A stretch of 38,839 bases of DNA from a virus. Positions 13,472 through 21,025 of this stretch are shown in pieces. Position numbers and translations under genes: made by a program. Location: IMG/VR virus record IMGVR_UViG_3300050821_019977, positions 1 through 38,839 of that record. One strand, given 5' to 3'. The notes beneath the pieces were generated by a model. The model searched no databases. It saw nothing but the letters and a program-made list of their open reading frames with translations, and had not been told where the DNA came from. Position 1 is the first letter of the stretch. Each line of letters opens with the position of its first letter.

Positions 13472-13488
13472 TGTAAAGCCGCTTTACA
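13472..13488. repeat. 17-bp palindrome, copy 2 (convergent intergenic site)
   Basis: TGTAAAGCCGCTTTACA, the exact reverse complement of the site at 11961-11977. It lies alone in the 35-bp gap between the 3' ends of the convergent genes at 13268-13453 (plus) and 13489-14256 (minus). As RNA it would fold as a 7-bp stem with a 3-base loop but has no U-run, so it is not an obvious terminator. Confidence 0.7.
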
Positions 13489-14256
13489 TTAACGAGAGGT
13501 TGTTATTTTTTGGAACATGAATACTTTATCAATCACAAGACCTATAGAAGTTGTTCCTGCACTCTTAAGCATCTGGAATATTGGACCACATTTTTGTGTA
13601 TTAGCTGTCCCAGTTGGAATGTTTGTAGATAATGGAGAAACGTTCATTGTAACCCCATCCATTTGGAAGACTACAGAACTAGCTGCAGCATTCACTTGAA
13701 TATGTGCTGTATGCCATCCTGTCGTTACTACTGTATTTGTTGTTGTTTGTGTTCTTGTTGAGTTTTGTGCTGTATTTATAACCCAGGCTGCACCTGTTGC
13801 AGCATCTGTATAGCTAAAATAAGCACCAGCCACCATGTCAGCAGAAGGCTGATCACCAAAACCCAAACGAATGGTATATGTATCAGTTGCAGTAGAAAGG
13901 GTAGGAATATTAAAAATCCAAAATATATCAATTTGCCCCCCACCAAAAGTTAAAGGTCCTTGTCCGTTATTTTGCTGTAGTTGTATACAAAGGTTACCAG
14001 TAGTTGTAGTTCCTGTAGCATAAACAAGAACACCTGGATGATTAGTATCACTTAAAACAGAATTCTGCCTAGATATTGCTGCTCCTGTACCAGATATAGT
14101 TGATGCCCAAGAATATGATGAAGTAGCAGCGTTAGTTACAAAATCATCTTCAATATAAATGTCTTTGATTGGATTATACCAATAGTATCCAGTACCATCC
14201 CACATAAGTGGAGAACCTGGAATTGCTGTATTTGCTGGTACGCCTTCAAAAGACAT
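13489..14256 (-). CDS. Lectin-like beta-sandwich protein, receptor-binding block (255 aa)
   Basis: ATG 14256 follows AGGAGAA. After a short N-terminal piece (PGSPLMWDGTGYYWYNPI), residues about 35-250 alternate short beta strands, with ISRQNSVLSDTNHPGVLVYA, FWIFNIPTL, DTYTIRLGFGD and TGWHTAHIQVNAAASSVVFQ. This order is like a concanavalin/LamG-type sugar-binding domain seen at phage fibre tips. No enzyme motif. It is last in the minus-strand receptor-binding block, so it is probably an adsorption protein. The fold is inferred by eye. Confidence 0.6.
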   Translation of the reverse strand: MSFEGVPANTAIPGSPLMWDGTGYYWYNPIKDIYIEDDFVTNAATSSYSWASTISGTGAAISRQNSVLSDTNHPGVLVYATGTTTTGNLCIQLQQNNGQGPLTFGGGQIDIFWIFNIPTLSTATDTYTIRLGFGDQPSADMVAGAYFSYTDAATGAAWVINTAQNSTRTQTTTNTVVTTGWHTAHIQVNAAASSVVFQMDGVTMNVSPLSTNIPTGTANTQKCGPIFQMLKSAGTTSIGLVIDKVFMFQKITTSR

Positions 14257-14276
14257 TCTTTTCTCCTAAAGTAAAG

Positions 14277-15791
14277 TTAGATTTTATTCCACTGCGTTCC
14301 ATTGTACACAACAGTAGCAGATCCAAAGTTAGTCGTTATCTTAAGATTCGCAGCTCCATCGATATTGCCTGCTGCGGGAACAATTGTTATATTGTTTGCA
14401 GCTGCTCCACCTGTATTGTCTTTTATAATAAATCGTTGTCCTGTTACAGGACTTGCATTTAGATTGATAGTTCTTGCTGATGTAGTATCAACGATAATAA
14501 CTGCATCTTGTGGAACTGCTGTATAAGGATAGGCTCCTGGGGCTTTAATTGTTATGGCATCATTTGACATAACTCTAGGATTTTGCGTCGTAGTATTAGT
14601 TAAAGAAGAAGTGTTTTTAAAAACACATCCACCCATTGCAGCCACTCCAGCACCAGTAATGGCATTTGTGTTCGTAGAATCAATAACACAATTGACAATC
14701 TGTGTATCATTGTTTGCTATTGATATAGCACTAGCTGAACCTGATGTGAAAATTGAATGATAAAGATTATTCTGACTTGAAGTTGTACCTAATGTTAAAC
14801 AAGTAGCATTAGCATTATTCATGAAAGCATATTCGCTTTCCATAAATCCTGTAGAAGATGAAGTTATTGGATTATTGAAGCGAGTACAAAATAACCTACA
14901 ACCTCCTGAGCTAGCATGAGTACTAGCTGTCGTTGAAGCATTTGCTATACAATATCTGAATTCAACTCCAGAAGCACCTGCAAGAGTGAAAACATTTGTT
15001 GCAGAACTTAATATACAATTAATTACTTTCGTTGATTGTGAGACATTACTTGAATTAAAAACAAGAGGAGTATTGCTAGCACCATCAATATTGCTATTAA
15101 AAATATTAAGGAGTGTTGCACTATTTCCAGTAACCGTTATAGCCGCTGTTGCACCATTAGTCAGAAAATGAATTCCTGTCATACAAGCTGTTCCTGCAAA
15201 ACTTGCAGTAACTGTTCCATTAATAGTTACAGTTGGTGTATCTCCATCACCATTATAGGCAGCTAAATTGACGCCAGCTTTAAGAGTAATATTCTCTGTA
15301 TATGTCCCTGGTAATATGATGATCGTATCACCACTTGTGGCTGATGTTAAAGCCGAGCCGATTGTAGTATGTGTTCCATTGAATCCTAAACCATCTACTA
15401 TCCATCTTGCAGATGACATAGGATTAATGTTAATAAGATTAGTTCCAGCAACTGTAGTCGAGAATTTAGTGGCACCTTGTTCATTTACATGTCCAACTAA
15501 TTGAATGTTATTTCCAGAAGGCAAAGCTTTAACGCCTACATCATCGGAAAGAGTTTCCATGATTGTTCCACTTCCGGAAGCATCTATAGTTATATTCGGT
15601 GATGAATAACCAATCGCAATTGTTCCCAAAGGAGAAGTTAATGTTCCAACATTAATATGTGTCCCACCACCATTCAAAGCTGTTGATGCTATAAGAATCT
15701 GTCCATTTGTAAGCATTGTAGGTGCTGGAGTGGCTGCCCCAGAAAAGTCAACATTTACTCCAAAGAATGTATCGTTATCAATTCCTGCCAT
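14277..15791 (-). CDS. Beta-helix tail spike or fibre protein (504 aa)
   Basis: ATG 15791 is used because AGGAGAA lies at correct spacing; the longer frame from 15827 overlaps the preceding gene. The middle (around residues 160-430) has many short repeated strands: GDTIIILPGTYTENITLKAG, TVTINGTVTASF, ITVTGNSATLLNIFNS, VINCILSSAT, YCIANAS. This is right-handed parallel beta-helix (pectate-lyase-like) style with solvent-facing Asn. No catalytic residues are clear. The C-terminal 70 residues (KAPGAYPYTAVPQDAVIIVD...) form a separate domain ending VVYNGTQWNKI, typical of phage adsorption proteins. Probable receptor-binding. Confidence 0.7.
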   Translation of the reverse strand: MAGIDNDTFFGVNVDFSGAATPAPTMLTNGQILIASTALNGGGTHINVGTLTSPLGTIAIGYSSPNITIDASGSGTIMETLSDDVGVKALPSGNNIQLVGHVNEQGATKFSTTVAGTNLININPMSSARWIVDGLGFNGTHTTIGSALTSATSGDTIIILPGTYTENITLKAGVNLAAYNGDGDTPTVTINGTVTASFAGTACMTGIHFLTNGATAAITVTGNSATLLNIFNSNIDGASNTPLVFNSSNVSQSTKVINCILSSATNVFTLAGASGVEFRYCIANASTTASTHASSGGCRLFCTRFNNPITSSSTGFMESEYAFMNNANATCLTLGTTSSQNNLYHSIFTSGSASAISIANNDTQIVNCVIDSTNTNAITGAGVAAMGGCVFKNTSSLTNTTTQNPRVMSNDAITIKAPGAYPYTAVPQDAVIIVDTTSARTINLNASPVTGQRFIIKDNTGGAAANNITIVPAAGNIDGAANLKITTNFGSATVVYNGTQWNKI

Positions 15792-15798
15792 ATTTCTC

Positions 15799-16350
15799 CT
15801 AGTCTGAGACAACGCCTGGTAAGGCAACTGTCCAATTTATTGTTTTTCCTACAGATCCTGTTACTTGAACTATAAAAGATGGACCTGTAGTTCCTACTGT
15901 AAATGTAGTTCCAGGCAATCCAGGATCTCTATTAACGATAATATCTGCAGTTCCTATAAGCGAAGCAGTTCCTGCTACATTTTTAACAGTAGCTGTACAA
16001 TAACCTCCCACTGTTAATCCATCAGGTTCGTCATTTCCTACTACGATCACTTGAATAGTTAAACTTTGTCCTGTAGCTAAAACAAATGAAAAAGCTGTAG
16101 ATGTCACTGCCCCAACTGTTATAACAGAACCTCTTTGAAAATCTATGATAAGGGCACCAGGAACTGCTGTTTGATTTGTTACGATACCATTGTCTCCACC
16201 CAATCTTAAAACATTAGCTTGAGGAACTACTGTACCTTGAAAAGCATTTATAGTAGTTATTGTAGTATCGTTTTTGTCTACTGTAAAACTTGTAGGAACT
16301 TGAGGGGGTACTGGACCTGAAGCAGTACTATTTATTCCAGCTTGAGACAT
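15799..16350 (-). CDS. Beta-rich tail-associated protein (183 aa)
   Basis: ATG 16350 lies 9 bases after the upstream stop, and the downstream gene starts 8 bases after this gene ends. The N-terminus is Pro/Ser/Gln-rich and likely a flexible linker (ASGPVPPQVPTSFTV). The rest is two beta-sandwich-like stretches with many Thr/Val/Ile and Gly (GNDEPDGLTVGGYCTATVKN, PGLPGTTFTVGTTGPSF). No signal peptide, TM or enzyme motif. Position between fibre and spike suggests a fibre adaptor or baseplate component. Confidence 0.65.
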   Translation of the reverse strand: MSQAGINSTASGPVPPQVPTSFTVDKNDTTITTINAFQGTVVPQANVLRLGGDNGIVTNQTAVPGALIIDFQRGSVITVGAVTSTAFSFVLATGQSLTIQVIVVGNDEPDGLTVGGYCTATVKNVAGTASLIGTADIIVNRDPGLPGTTFTVGTTGPSFIVQVTGSVGKTINWTVALPGVVSD

Positions 16351-16359
16351 GATTTGTCC

Positions 16360-16689
16360 TTAATTTTGTATAATATATTGTGATACTAAATATACTAATC
16401 CAGTACCTGCAGCTCCTTTAACGAATATTTGTGTGCCTTCAGGAATTGCAGCATCTCTACCTCCCCCTAATTTACCCTCATCATAAAGCCAAAATGAAGA
16501 TGCGGGAGCTACATCTATATCAGTAACTCCATCTAGTGAAATAGTCACTAATACTGTTGAATTATTTACAAGTTTACAGATATAGGAAGGATGAAGTAAA
16601 GGTCCCCCCACAGGAAGATAAATTCCTGTGAAGGTTGCCGAATCAACAGTTCTTAAAGTTTCCCAGGTAATTCTTGCAGTATAAGCCAT
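16360..16689 (-). CDS. Beta-rich tail-associated protein (109 aa)
   Basis: The start overlaps the preceding stop by one base (TAATG style). The product is a compact beta-sandwich candidate with GIYLPVGGPLLHPSYICKLV, a DVAPASSFWLYDEGK turn and a C-terminal VYLVSQYIIQN. Such short proteins with strand-Gly-Pro patterns accompany fibre genes in many podoviruses and may be tail knobs or adaptors. No catalytic motif is present and no family is certain. Confidence 0.6.
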   Translation of the reverse strand: MAYTARITWETLRTVDSATFTGIYLPVGGPLLHPSYICKLVNNSTVLVTISLDGVTDIDVAPASSFWLYDEGKLGGGRDAAIPEGTQIFVKGAAGTGLVYLVSQYIIQN

Positions 16690-16883
16690 TATTTACCTTC
16701 TGTTTCTGAAGCGGTATTTTCTTTTTGTTTTAAGTCTTCTTGTTCTTTTAAACGTCCATAAATATAACTTCTAAATGTGTCTAAACCCTGTAAAGCCTCT
16801 GTTAAAGAGGTATCGTTTTCACAGATATAAATCTGTTCTTTATCATTGATTTTTGTTTCCAAATGTGTTTTTTGTCTTATCAT
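16689..16883 (-). CDS. Small helical protein between fibre genes (64 aa)
   Basis: ATG 16883 follows the long fibre gene by 19 bases and its stop overlaps the next start. The product is polar and mostly helical (SLTEALQGLDTFRSYIYGRL, then KEQEDLKQKENTASETEG). Unlike its beta-rich neighbours, it could be a fibre-assembly chaperone or trimerisation aid. Inference only from position and helicity. Confidence 0.6.
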   Translation of the reverse strand: MIRQKTHLETKINDKEQIYICENDTSLTEALQGLDTFRSYIYGRLKEQEDLKQKENTASETEGK

Positions 16884-16902
16884 TTTTTTCCTTCATTTTT
16901 TT

Positions 16903-19494
16903 CTAAGCTGGTCTTACGATAAAATATGCAAAGGTACTTACGTCTAAAGTTTGAGTTGATCCTGGTGTACCAAGAATTAAACTTGTTACTGTAAAACTTG
17001 TACCATTTGAAATTGTATATGTCAATTCTCCAAGTGTTGTTGAAGCATTTACAGCTGTTCTAGATAATATAATCATATCCCCAGTAGCTATATTTGTATT
17101 TGCTATAGTGACTGTACCAGCAGTAAGAGTTCCAGTTCCAATAAAGTCAGTTACAGCTCCATGGTGTACTTGAAGCATTTTACCAGCACTATTGATCAAC
17201 AGATTTCCACCAGTTACAACTACATTTCCAGATCCTGCATTTATAGTTGTTGTTGAAGTGGAATTTGTTGAACCTATTGTAACTGAATTTGCTCCAGCTC
17301 CTGTACCTATTGCAATTGTTTTACCACCAGTGGAATTACCGATATTAATTGTCTGAGCTCCAGTACCACCACCTATTGTCATGGTTCCAGTTGCAGCTCC
17401 AGTACCACCAAAGTTCATTGTTCCTGTAGTTACAGAAGGTGCAAATGTATAAGTTGAACTTGCAGCGCCATCTAAGCTGAAATTACCTGTACCAACAAGT
17501 TGAGAAAGTGAAGAAGCACCAGTTACAGAACCTATAGTTATAACATTGGCTCCTGCTCCTGCTGCTATGTTTAGTGTCTTACCACCAGTAGAATTAGCAA
17601 AGTTGATAGTCTGAGCTCCAGTACCACCGAATAATGTAGCTGTTCCAGTTCCAGCACCTGTAGAACCAATAGTAAGAGTACCAGTTGTCATCGCAGCACC
17701 TATAGATACAGATCCAGCGACTTGCGCATTAGCAATTTGAACAGTAGTAGCTCCTGCTCCACCAGCAATCACTAATGTGTTTGTTCCAGAACTTGAACCT
17801 AATGTCATCGTTCCTGTTTGTGCAGTACCGCCTATTGTGATGGTTCCTGTCGTAGTTGAAGCACCAACTGTATAAGTTGAACTTGCAGCGCCATCTAAAC
17901 TATAATTACCTGTACCCACTCTTTCTACAATAGCGCTAGCACCTGTAGTATTTCCTATATTTGTAGTAGATGCTGCAGCACCTGTTGCAATATTAACTGT
18001 TTGTGTACCTGCTGTAGAAATACCGGCAAGTATATTTATAGTTGTACTTGCACCTGTTGCACCTGAAGCCAAGTTTAGAGTTTGTGTGCCTGCTGTAGCT
18101 ATACCATTTAGAATACTAACTGTAGAATTGGCTGCTGCAGCTCCAGAAGCAATACTTACTGATTGTGTGGAAGTATTAACACCATTTCCTATAGTTATTG
18201 TATTTCCTGAAACACCATTTCCTATAGAAATTGTTTTAGCACCATTATTATTTGCTAAAGTTACAGTTTGTGCTCCTGTAGATGGATCTAAAATAAAATT
18301 ACCAGTTTGAGCACCTGTACCACCTATAGAAATAGTTCCTGTTGTCATACCTGAACCGAGAACAACTGACCCGGCAGTTTGGGCATTTGCTATTTGAAGT
18401 GTTGTAGCACCTGCACCTCCTGCTATAATGAGAGTATTAGTACCTGAGCTTGATCCTAATGTTAAATTACCCGTCTGAGCAGTCCCACCTATTGTGATTG
18501 CTCCAGTTGTTAATCCTGCACCGACATTTATTGCTCCTGCTGTAGTTACATTAGCAATATTGACTGTAGTAGCTCCTGCTCCATTTCCTATTGCAATTGT
18601 ATTTGTTCCTGAAGAAGATCCTAGAGTCAATGTACCTGTAGCAGCAGTGCCACCTATGGTAAAAGTTCCAGACGTTTGAGCTGCTGCCATGGTTACATTA
18701 GTTGTTGCTGCCGTAGTAAGAACAAAGTTTCCAGTTCCAGCTTGAAGTGTTAAGGAAGCTGCACCTGTAGTTGATCCGACAGTTACTAAATTTGCAGCTG
18801 CATCATTAGCTATACCTACTGTATTACCACCACCAGTCAAAGAAAAGTTTCCTGCTCCTGTAGCAATTAAAATAGCTCCTGATGAACCACCAATTGTAGT
18901 AGTTCCTGTTCCTGTGGCATTAAGACTTACTGTGCCGACCGCTGTTAAATTCGTAAATGTACCTGCGGCTGGTGTTGTTCCACCTATTGCAGGAGCTGCA
19001 GCAAAAACCGCTGCGAGGTTAGATGGTTGAACAGCTAAGGCCGTTACTCCTGGTACTGTTGCTGTTCCTGCAACTGCCTGTGCATTAGTAGCTAGATTTG
19101 TTATACCTGTAACTGTAGTTTGAGCAATAGCTGCTCCTCCTAATACAACTGACTGTACAAAAGTAAACACGTCATTTGCTAAAGGTACAAAAGGACCAGC
19201 CGGAGCAGTCCCACCTTCTAATTGTGCTAATGTAGATAATTGAACAAGACCTGCTACAGTAGTAGTTGCTAAAGAATTACCACCAGAACTCCAATTTGAA
19301 GAAAGAGTCCCACCTACTGAAGTCTGACTGGTTAAATCATAAACATTATTACCTACCGTATCTACCCATGTTTTACCTATTGGATAGTTAACATCTGAGG
19401 TTGTTGGAGGTCTCACATCTAAATGAGGGACTTCTACGTTTTCTGGTCTAAGTCCGAAACCTGCTGTATAAATATTTCCGCCTGGCTGAAACAT
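16903..19494 (-). CDS. Long Gly/Thr/Ala solenoid tail fibre (863 aa)
   Basis: The first 60 residues include RPPTTSDVNYPIGKTWVDT, the usual start of a virion-attached fibre with a conserved anchoring region. From about residue 170 to 800 the chain is almost wholly G, A, T, S, N, I, L and V in short repeats such as TGTITIGGTAQTGTMTLGSS, SGTNTLVIAGGAGATT and VQIANAQ, many nearly identical in blocks (around residues 330-380 and 560-610). This suggests a repetitive beta-solenoid shaft. A distinct C-terminal 80 residues (MLQVHHGAVTDFIGTGTL...) may be the tip. Probable main receptor-binding fibre. No intramolecular peptidase motif is visible. Confidence 0.75.
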   Translation of the reverse strand: MFQPGGNIYTAGFGLRPENVEVPHLDVRPPTTSDVNYPIGKTWVDTVGNNVYDLTSQTSVGGTLSSNWSSGGNSLATTTVAGLVQLSTLAQLEGGTAPAGPFVPLANDVFTFVQSVVLGGAAIAQTTVTGITNLATNAQAVAGTATVPGVTALAVQPSNLAAVFAAAPAIGGTTPAAGTFTNLTAVGTVSLNATGTGTTTIGGSSGAILIATGAGNFSLTGGGNTVGIANDAAANLVTVGSTTGAASLTLQAGTGNFVLTTAATTNVTMAAAQTSGTFTIGGTAATGTLTLGSSSGTNTIAIGNGAGATTVNIANVTTAGAINVGAGLTTGAITIGGTAQTGNLTLGSSSGTNTLIIAGGAGATTLQIANAQTAGSVVLGSGMTTGTISIGGTGAQTGNFILDPSTGAQTVTLANNNGAKTISIGNGVSGNTITIGNGVNTSTQSVSIASGAAAANSTVSILNGIATAGTQTLNLASGATGASTTINILAGISTAGTQTVNIATGAAASTTNIGNTTGASAIVERVGTGNYSLDGAASSTYTVGASTTTGTITIGGTAQTGTMTLGSSSGTNTLVIAGGAGATTVQIANAQVAGSVSIGAAMTTGTLTIGSTGAGTGTATLFGGTGAQTINFANSTGGKTLNIAAGAGANVITIGSVTGASSLSQLVGTGNFSLDGAASSTYTFAPSVTTGTMNFGGTGAATGTMTIGGGTGAQTINIGNSTGGKTIAIGTGAGANSVTIGSTNSTSTTTINAGSGNVVVTGGNLLINSAGKMLQVHHGAVTDFIGTGTLTAGTVTIANTNIATGDMIILSRTAVNASTTLGELTYTISNGTSFTVTSLILGTPGSTQTLDVSTFAYFIVRPA

Positions 19495-19593
19495 ATAAAA
19501 ACTCCTTGAATTTAAAATATAAACTAAGGTTTTTATTTGTTATATAAAAGAAAATATTTATTACTACATGAAATATACTTGATAAAAAACACA

Positions 19594-19623
19594 TTGTGTT
19601 AAATTGCATAAATTGCGTATGAT
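19594..19623 (+). promoter_or_regulatory. Promoter for the plus-strand TM cassette
   Basis: TTGTGT (19594-19599) and TATGAT (19618-19623) are separated by 18 bases. The first ATG (19630) is at the expected transcription start, so the first gene may be translated from a leaderless or very short leader mRNA. A tandem AAATTGC pair lies between the two elements and could be an operator. This 135-base gap lies between the divergent fibre gene and the cassette. Confidence 0.5.
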
Positions 19624-19629
19624 AGAGAT

Positions 19630-19800
19630 ATGGAAAAGATCATAAGAATGAGAATACCAAACATCTTGTATAAGAGATATAAAGTCATTTGTGCTAAACT
19701 TGACTTGTCAATGCCAAAGCAAAATGCTGAACTTATCAGACAATTTGTAGAAGTTCAGGAAAAGAATGCAAAAATAATAGAAAATATCAAGGAAAAATGA
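19630..19800 (+). CDS. Ribbon-helix-helix-like small protein (56 aa)
   Basis: ATG 19630 lies 7 bases after a -10 element with no convincing ribosome site. The N-terminal IIRMRIPNILYKRYKVICAK and following LDLSMPKQNAELIRQFVEVQ fit a ribbon-helix-helix: strand RMRIP, helix 1, turn, helix 2. A Lys/Glu-rich tail follows. It resembles the 45-residue protein at 6833 in arrangement. It opens the TM/coiled-coil cassette (19630-21025), as the other one closes the cassette at 6.3-7.0 kb. It may autoregulate this operon. Confidence 0.6.
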   Translation: MEKIIRMRIPNILYKRYKVICAKLDLSMPKQNAELIRQFVEVQEKNAKIIENIKEK

Positions 19801-19801
19801 G

Positions 19802-20020
19802 ATGGATTGGACTCAAGTTTTAACAATAATTGCTTCAAATGTTGCTTTAATGGCGATCAGTATAGGAAGTACAATAACTTTATTTTTATGGGCTAGATCT
19901 GAAGCTAGAGAAGACCAACATCAAATTAGAGATTTAGTAGTAGCTATTCAAGAAGAAATGAAAGATTTTCATGGACGATTATGCTCTATCGAAGAAAGAA
20001 CTAAAACTAAGGAGAAATAA
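19802..20020 (+). CDS. TM plus coiled-coil mini-protein (72 aa), MDWTQ family
   Basis: It starts one base after the preceding stop. A TM helix (VLTIIASNVALMAISIGSTI, around residues 6-28) is followed by charged residues and the tail QEEMKDFHGRLCSIEER. The next two genes start with the same MDW(T/S)Q and end with the same KDFHxRL motif, so the three are tandem duplicates. Predicted topology is an N-terminal TM anchor with a soluble C-terminal helix. Could be a holin- or antiholin-like protein, or part of a membrane-tethered complex. Confidence 0.8.
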   Translation: MDWTQVLTIIASNVALMAISIGSTITLFLWARSEAREDQHQIRDLVVAIQEEMKDFHGRLCSIEERTKTKEK

Positions 20021-20021
20021 T

Positions 20022-20228
20022 ATGGATTGGTCTCAATTTGGAATATTTTTAATTTCAGTAGGGGGGATGTTTTTATGGAGCAGATCCGAATCAAGATCAG
20101 ATCATAGGGCTCTAGAATCTTGGACTAAAGATATGTTATCTTCTATTCAAGCAGAAATAAAAGATTTTCATGGTAGACTATGTGCTTTAGAAGAGAAAAA
20201 CAAAAATAAAGATAAAAAGGAGAAATAA
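20022..20228 (+). CDS. TM plus coiled-coil mini-protein (68 aa), MDWSQ family
   Basis: ATG 20022 with AAGGAGAAATAAT upstream is preferred to an earlier in-frame ATG in the previous gene. Starts MDWSQFGIFLISVGG, then MFLWSRSESRSDH, so the TM segment is short. The tail is QAEIKDFHGRLCALEEKNKN, then a Lys-rich end. It has the same head and tail motifs as its two neighbours but lost part of the hydrophobic segment seen in the 72-residue copy. Tandem paralog of unknown role. Confidence 0.8.
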   Translation: MDWSQFGIFLISVGGMFLWSRSESRSDHRALESWTKDMLSSIQAEIKDFHGRLCALEEKNKNKDKKEK

Positions 20229-20229
20229 T

Positions 20230-20457
20230 ATGGATTGGTCTCAAGTTTTAACTGTACTTGGTGGGAATATGGCTATGTTTTTATGGGCTGTTAGACAAGG
20301 TAGATCAGATTTTCTACACCTAGATAAAAAATTAGATGAAAATAGAAAAGAAACTAATAACTTAATAAAAGCTATTCAAGAAGAAATGAAAGATTTTCAT
20401 GAAAGATTGTTTTCTTTAGAGGAGAGGAATAAAAATAAAGATAAAAAGGAGAAGTGA
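20230..20457 (+). CDS. TM plus coiled-coil mini-protein (75 aa), MDWSQ family
   Basis: It follows the previous stop by one base, with AAGGAGAAATAAT just before. MDWSQVLTVLGGNMAMFLWA gives the TM segment, then a longer coiled coil (HLDKKLDENRKETNNLIKAI), then QEEMKDFHERLFSLEER. The Cys of the KDFHGRLC motif is Phe here (HERLF). The C-terminal NKNKDKKEK matches the previous copy, so the duplication is recent. Membrane-anchored, unknown function. Confidence 0.8.
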   Translation: MDWSQVLTVLGGNMAMFLWAVRQGRSDFLHLDKKLDENRKETNNLIKAIQEEMKDFHERLFSLEERNKNKDKKEK

Positions 20458-20458
20458 C

Positions 20459-20716
20459 ATGGACGAAAATTTTATTTCATGGATTCAAATAATAACAATC
20501 TTAGGATCAAATCTTGTGATTATGTTAACTTTTTTTGGAATTTCTATTACTTTATATATTTCTTTAAGTAATTCCACTTCTCAAACTATAATTGAAATTA
20601 GAAAGGAAATTGGACAAATTCGTAACGAAATTAGTGAACTATATCACTGTGTTAAAGATCACCATGCCCGTTTATGCGTTTTAGAAGAAAAAAAAAAGGA
20701 TAATAAAGGAAAATAG
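20459..20716 (+). CDS. TM plus coiled-coil mini-protein (85 aa), DHHxRLC family
   Basis: ATG 20459, directly after the previous gene, has AAGGAGAAG upstream. The TM segment spans about residues 8-36 and is longer than in neighbours (IITILGSNLVIMLTFFGISI then TLYISL). A coiled coil (IIEIRKEIGQIRNEISELYH) precedes the tail KDHHARLCVLEEKKKDNKGK. The tail and the RKEIxxIRxEISE segment match the protein at 6616-6843 more closely than its immediate neighbours. This indicates exchange or common origin between the two cassettes. Confidence 0.8.
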   Translation: MDENFISWIQIITILGSNLVIMLTFFGISITLYISLSNSTSQTIIEIRKEIGQIRNEISELYHCVKDHHARLCVLEEKKKDNKGK

Positions 20717-20719
20717 ATT

Positions 20720-21025
20720 ATGATAAATTTTATAGGATTTATTTTTTTATTTTTCATTTTATTATATGCATACATAAAAATGAATAAAGATGATAAATAT
20801 AATAGAATTAAAAATGAAAATGATTTTTTAAAATCTAAGATAGAAGAAGAAAAAAATGAGAAAAATAAAATTAAAATGGACAAACTATACAGAATTAAAG
20901 AAAAACAAGAACAAAGGAAAAATCGTCTTAAATTAATAGAAATGGATAGAATTGAAAATGAAAGAACTGAAAAAAAATTAAAATTTCAAAAGTTAAGAGA
21001 AAAATATAGAGAAATTCATTCTTGA
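20720..21025 (+). CDS. TM plus long basic coiled-coil protein (101 aa), spanin-like topology
   Basis: A TM helix (MINFIGFIFLFFILLYAYIK) is followed by about 80 residues of almost continuous Lys/Glu/Arg/Asn coiled coil (KNEKNKIKMDKLYRIKEKQE and on). This is the longest coiled coil in the family and resembles an inner-membrane spanin (Rz) in layout, although no outer-membrane lipoprotein partner was found. Its last 10 bases overlap the 3' end of the large ejection-protein gene on the opposite strand. Lys-rich low-complexity composition is a caution. Confidence 0.65.
   Translation: MINFIGFIFLFFILLYAYIKMNKDDKYNRIKNENDFLKSKIEEEKNEKNKIKMDKLYRIKEKQEQRKNRLKLIEMDRIENERTEKKLKFQKLREKYREIHS

Noticed and set aside
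13517-18679. Plus-strand frames opposite the fibre genes
   Set aside because: Antisense of repeated Gly/Thr/Ala codons gives long open Pro/Val/Ala frames; no ribosome sites and no family likeness.
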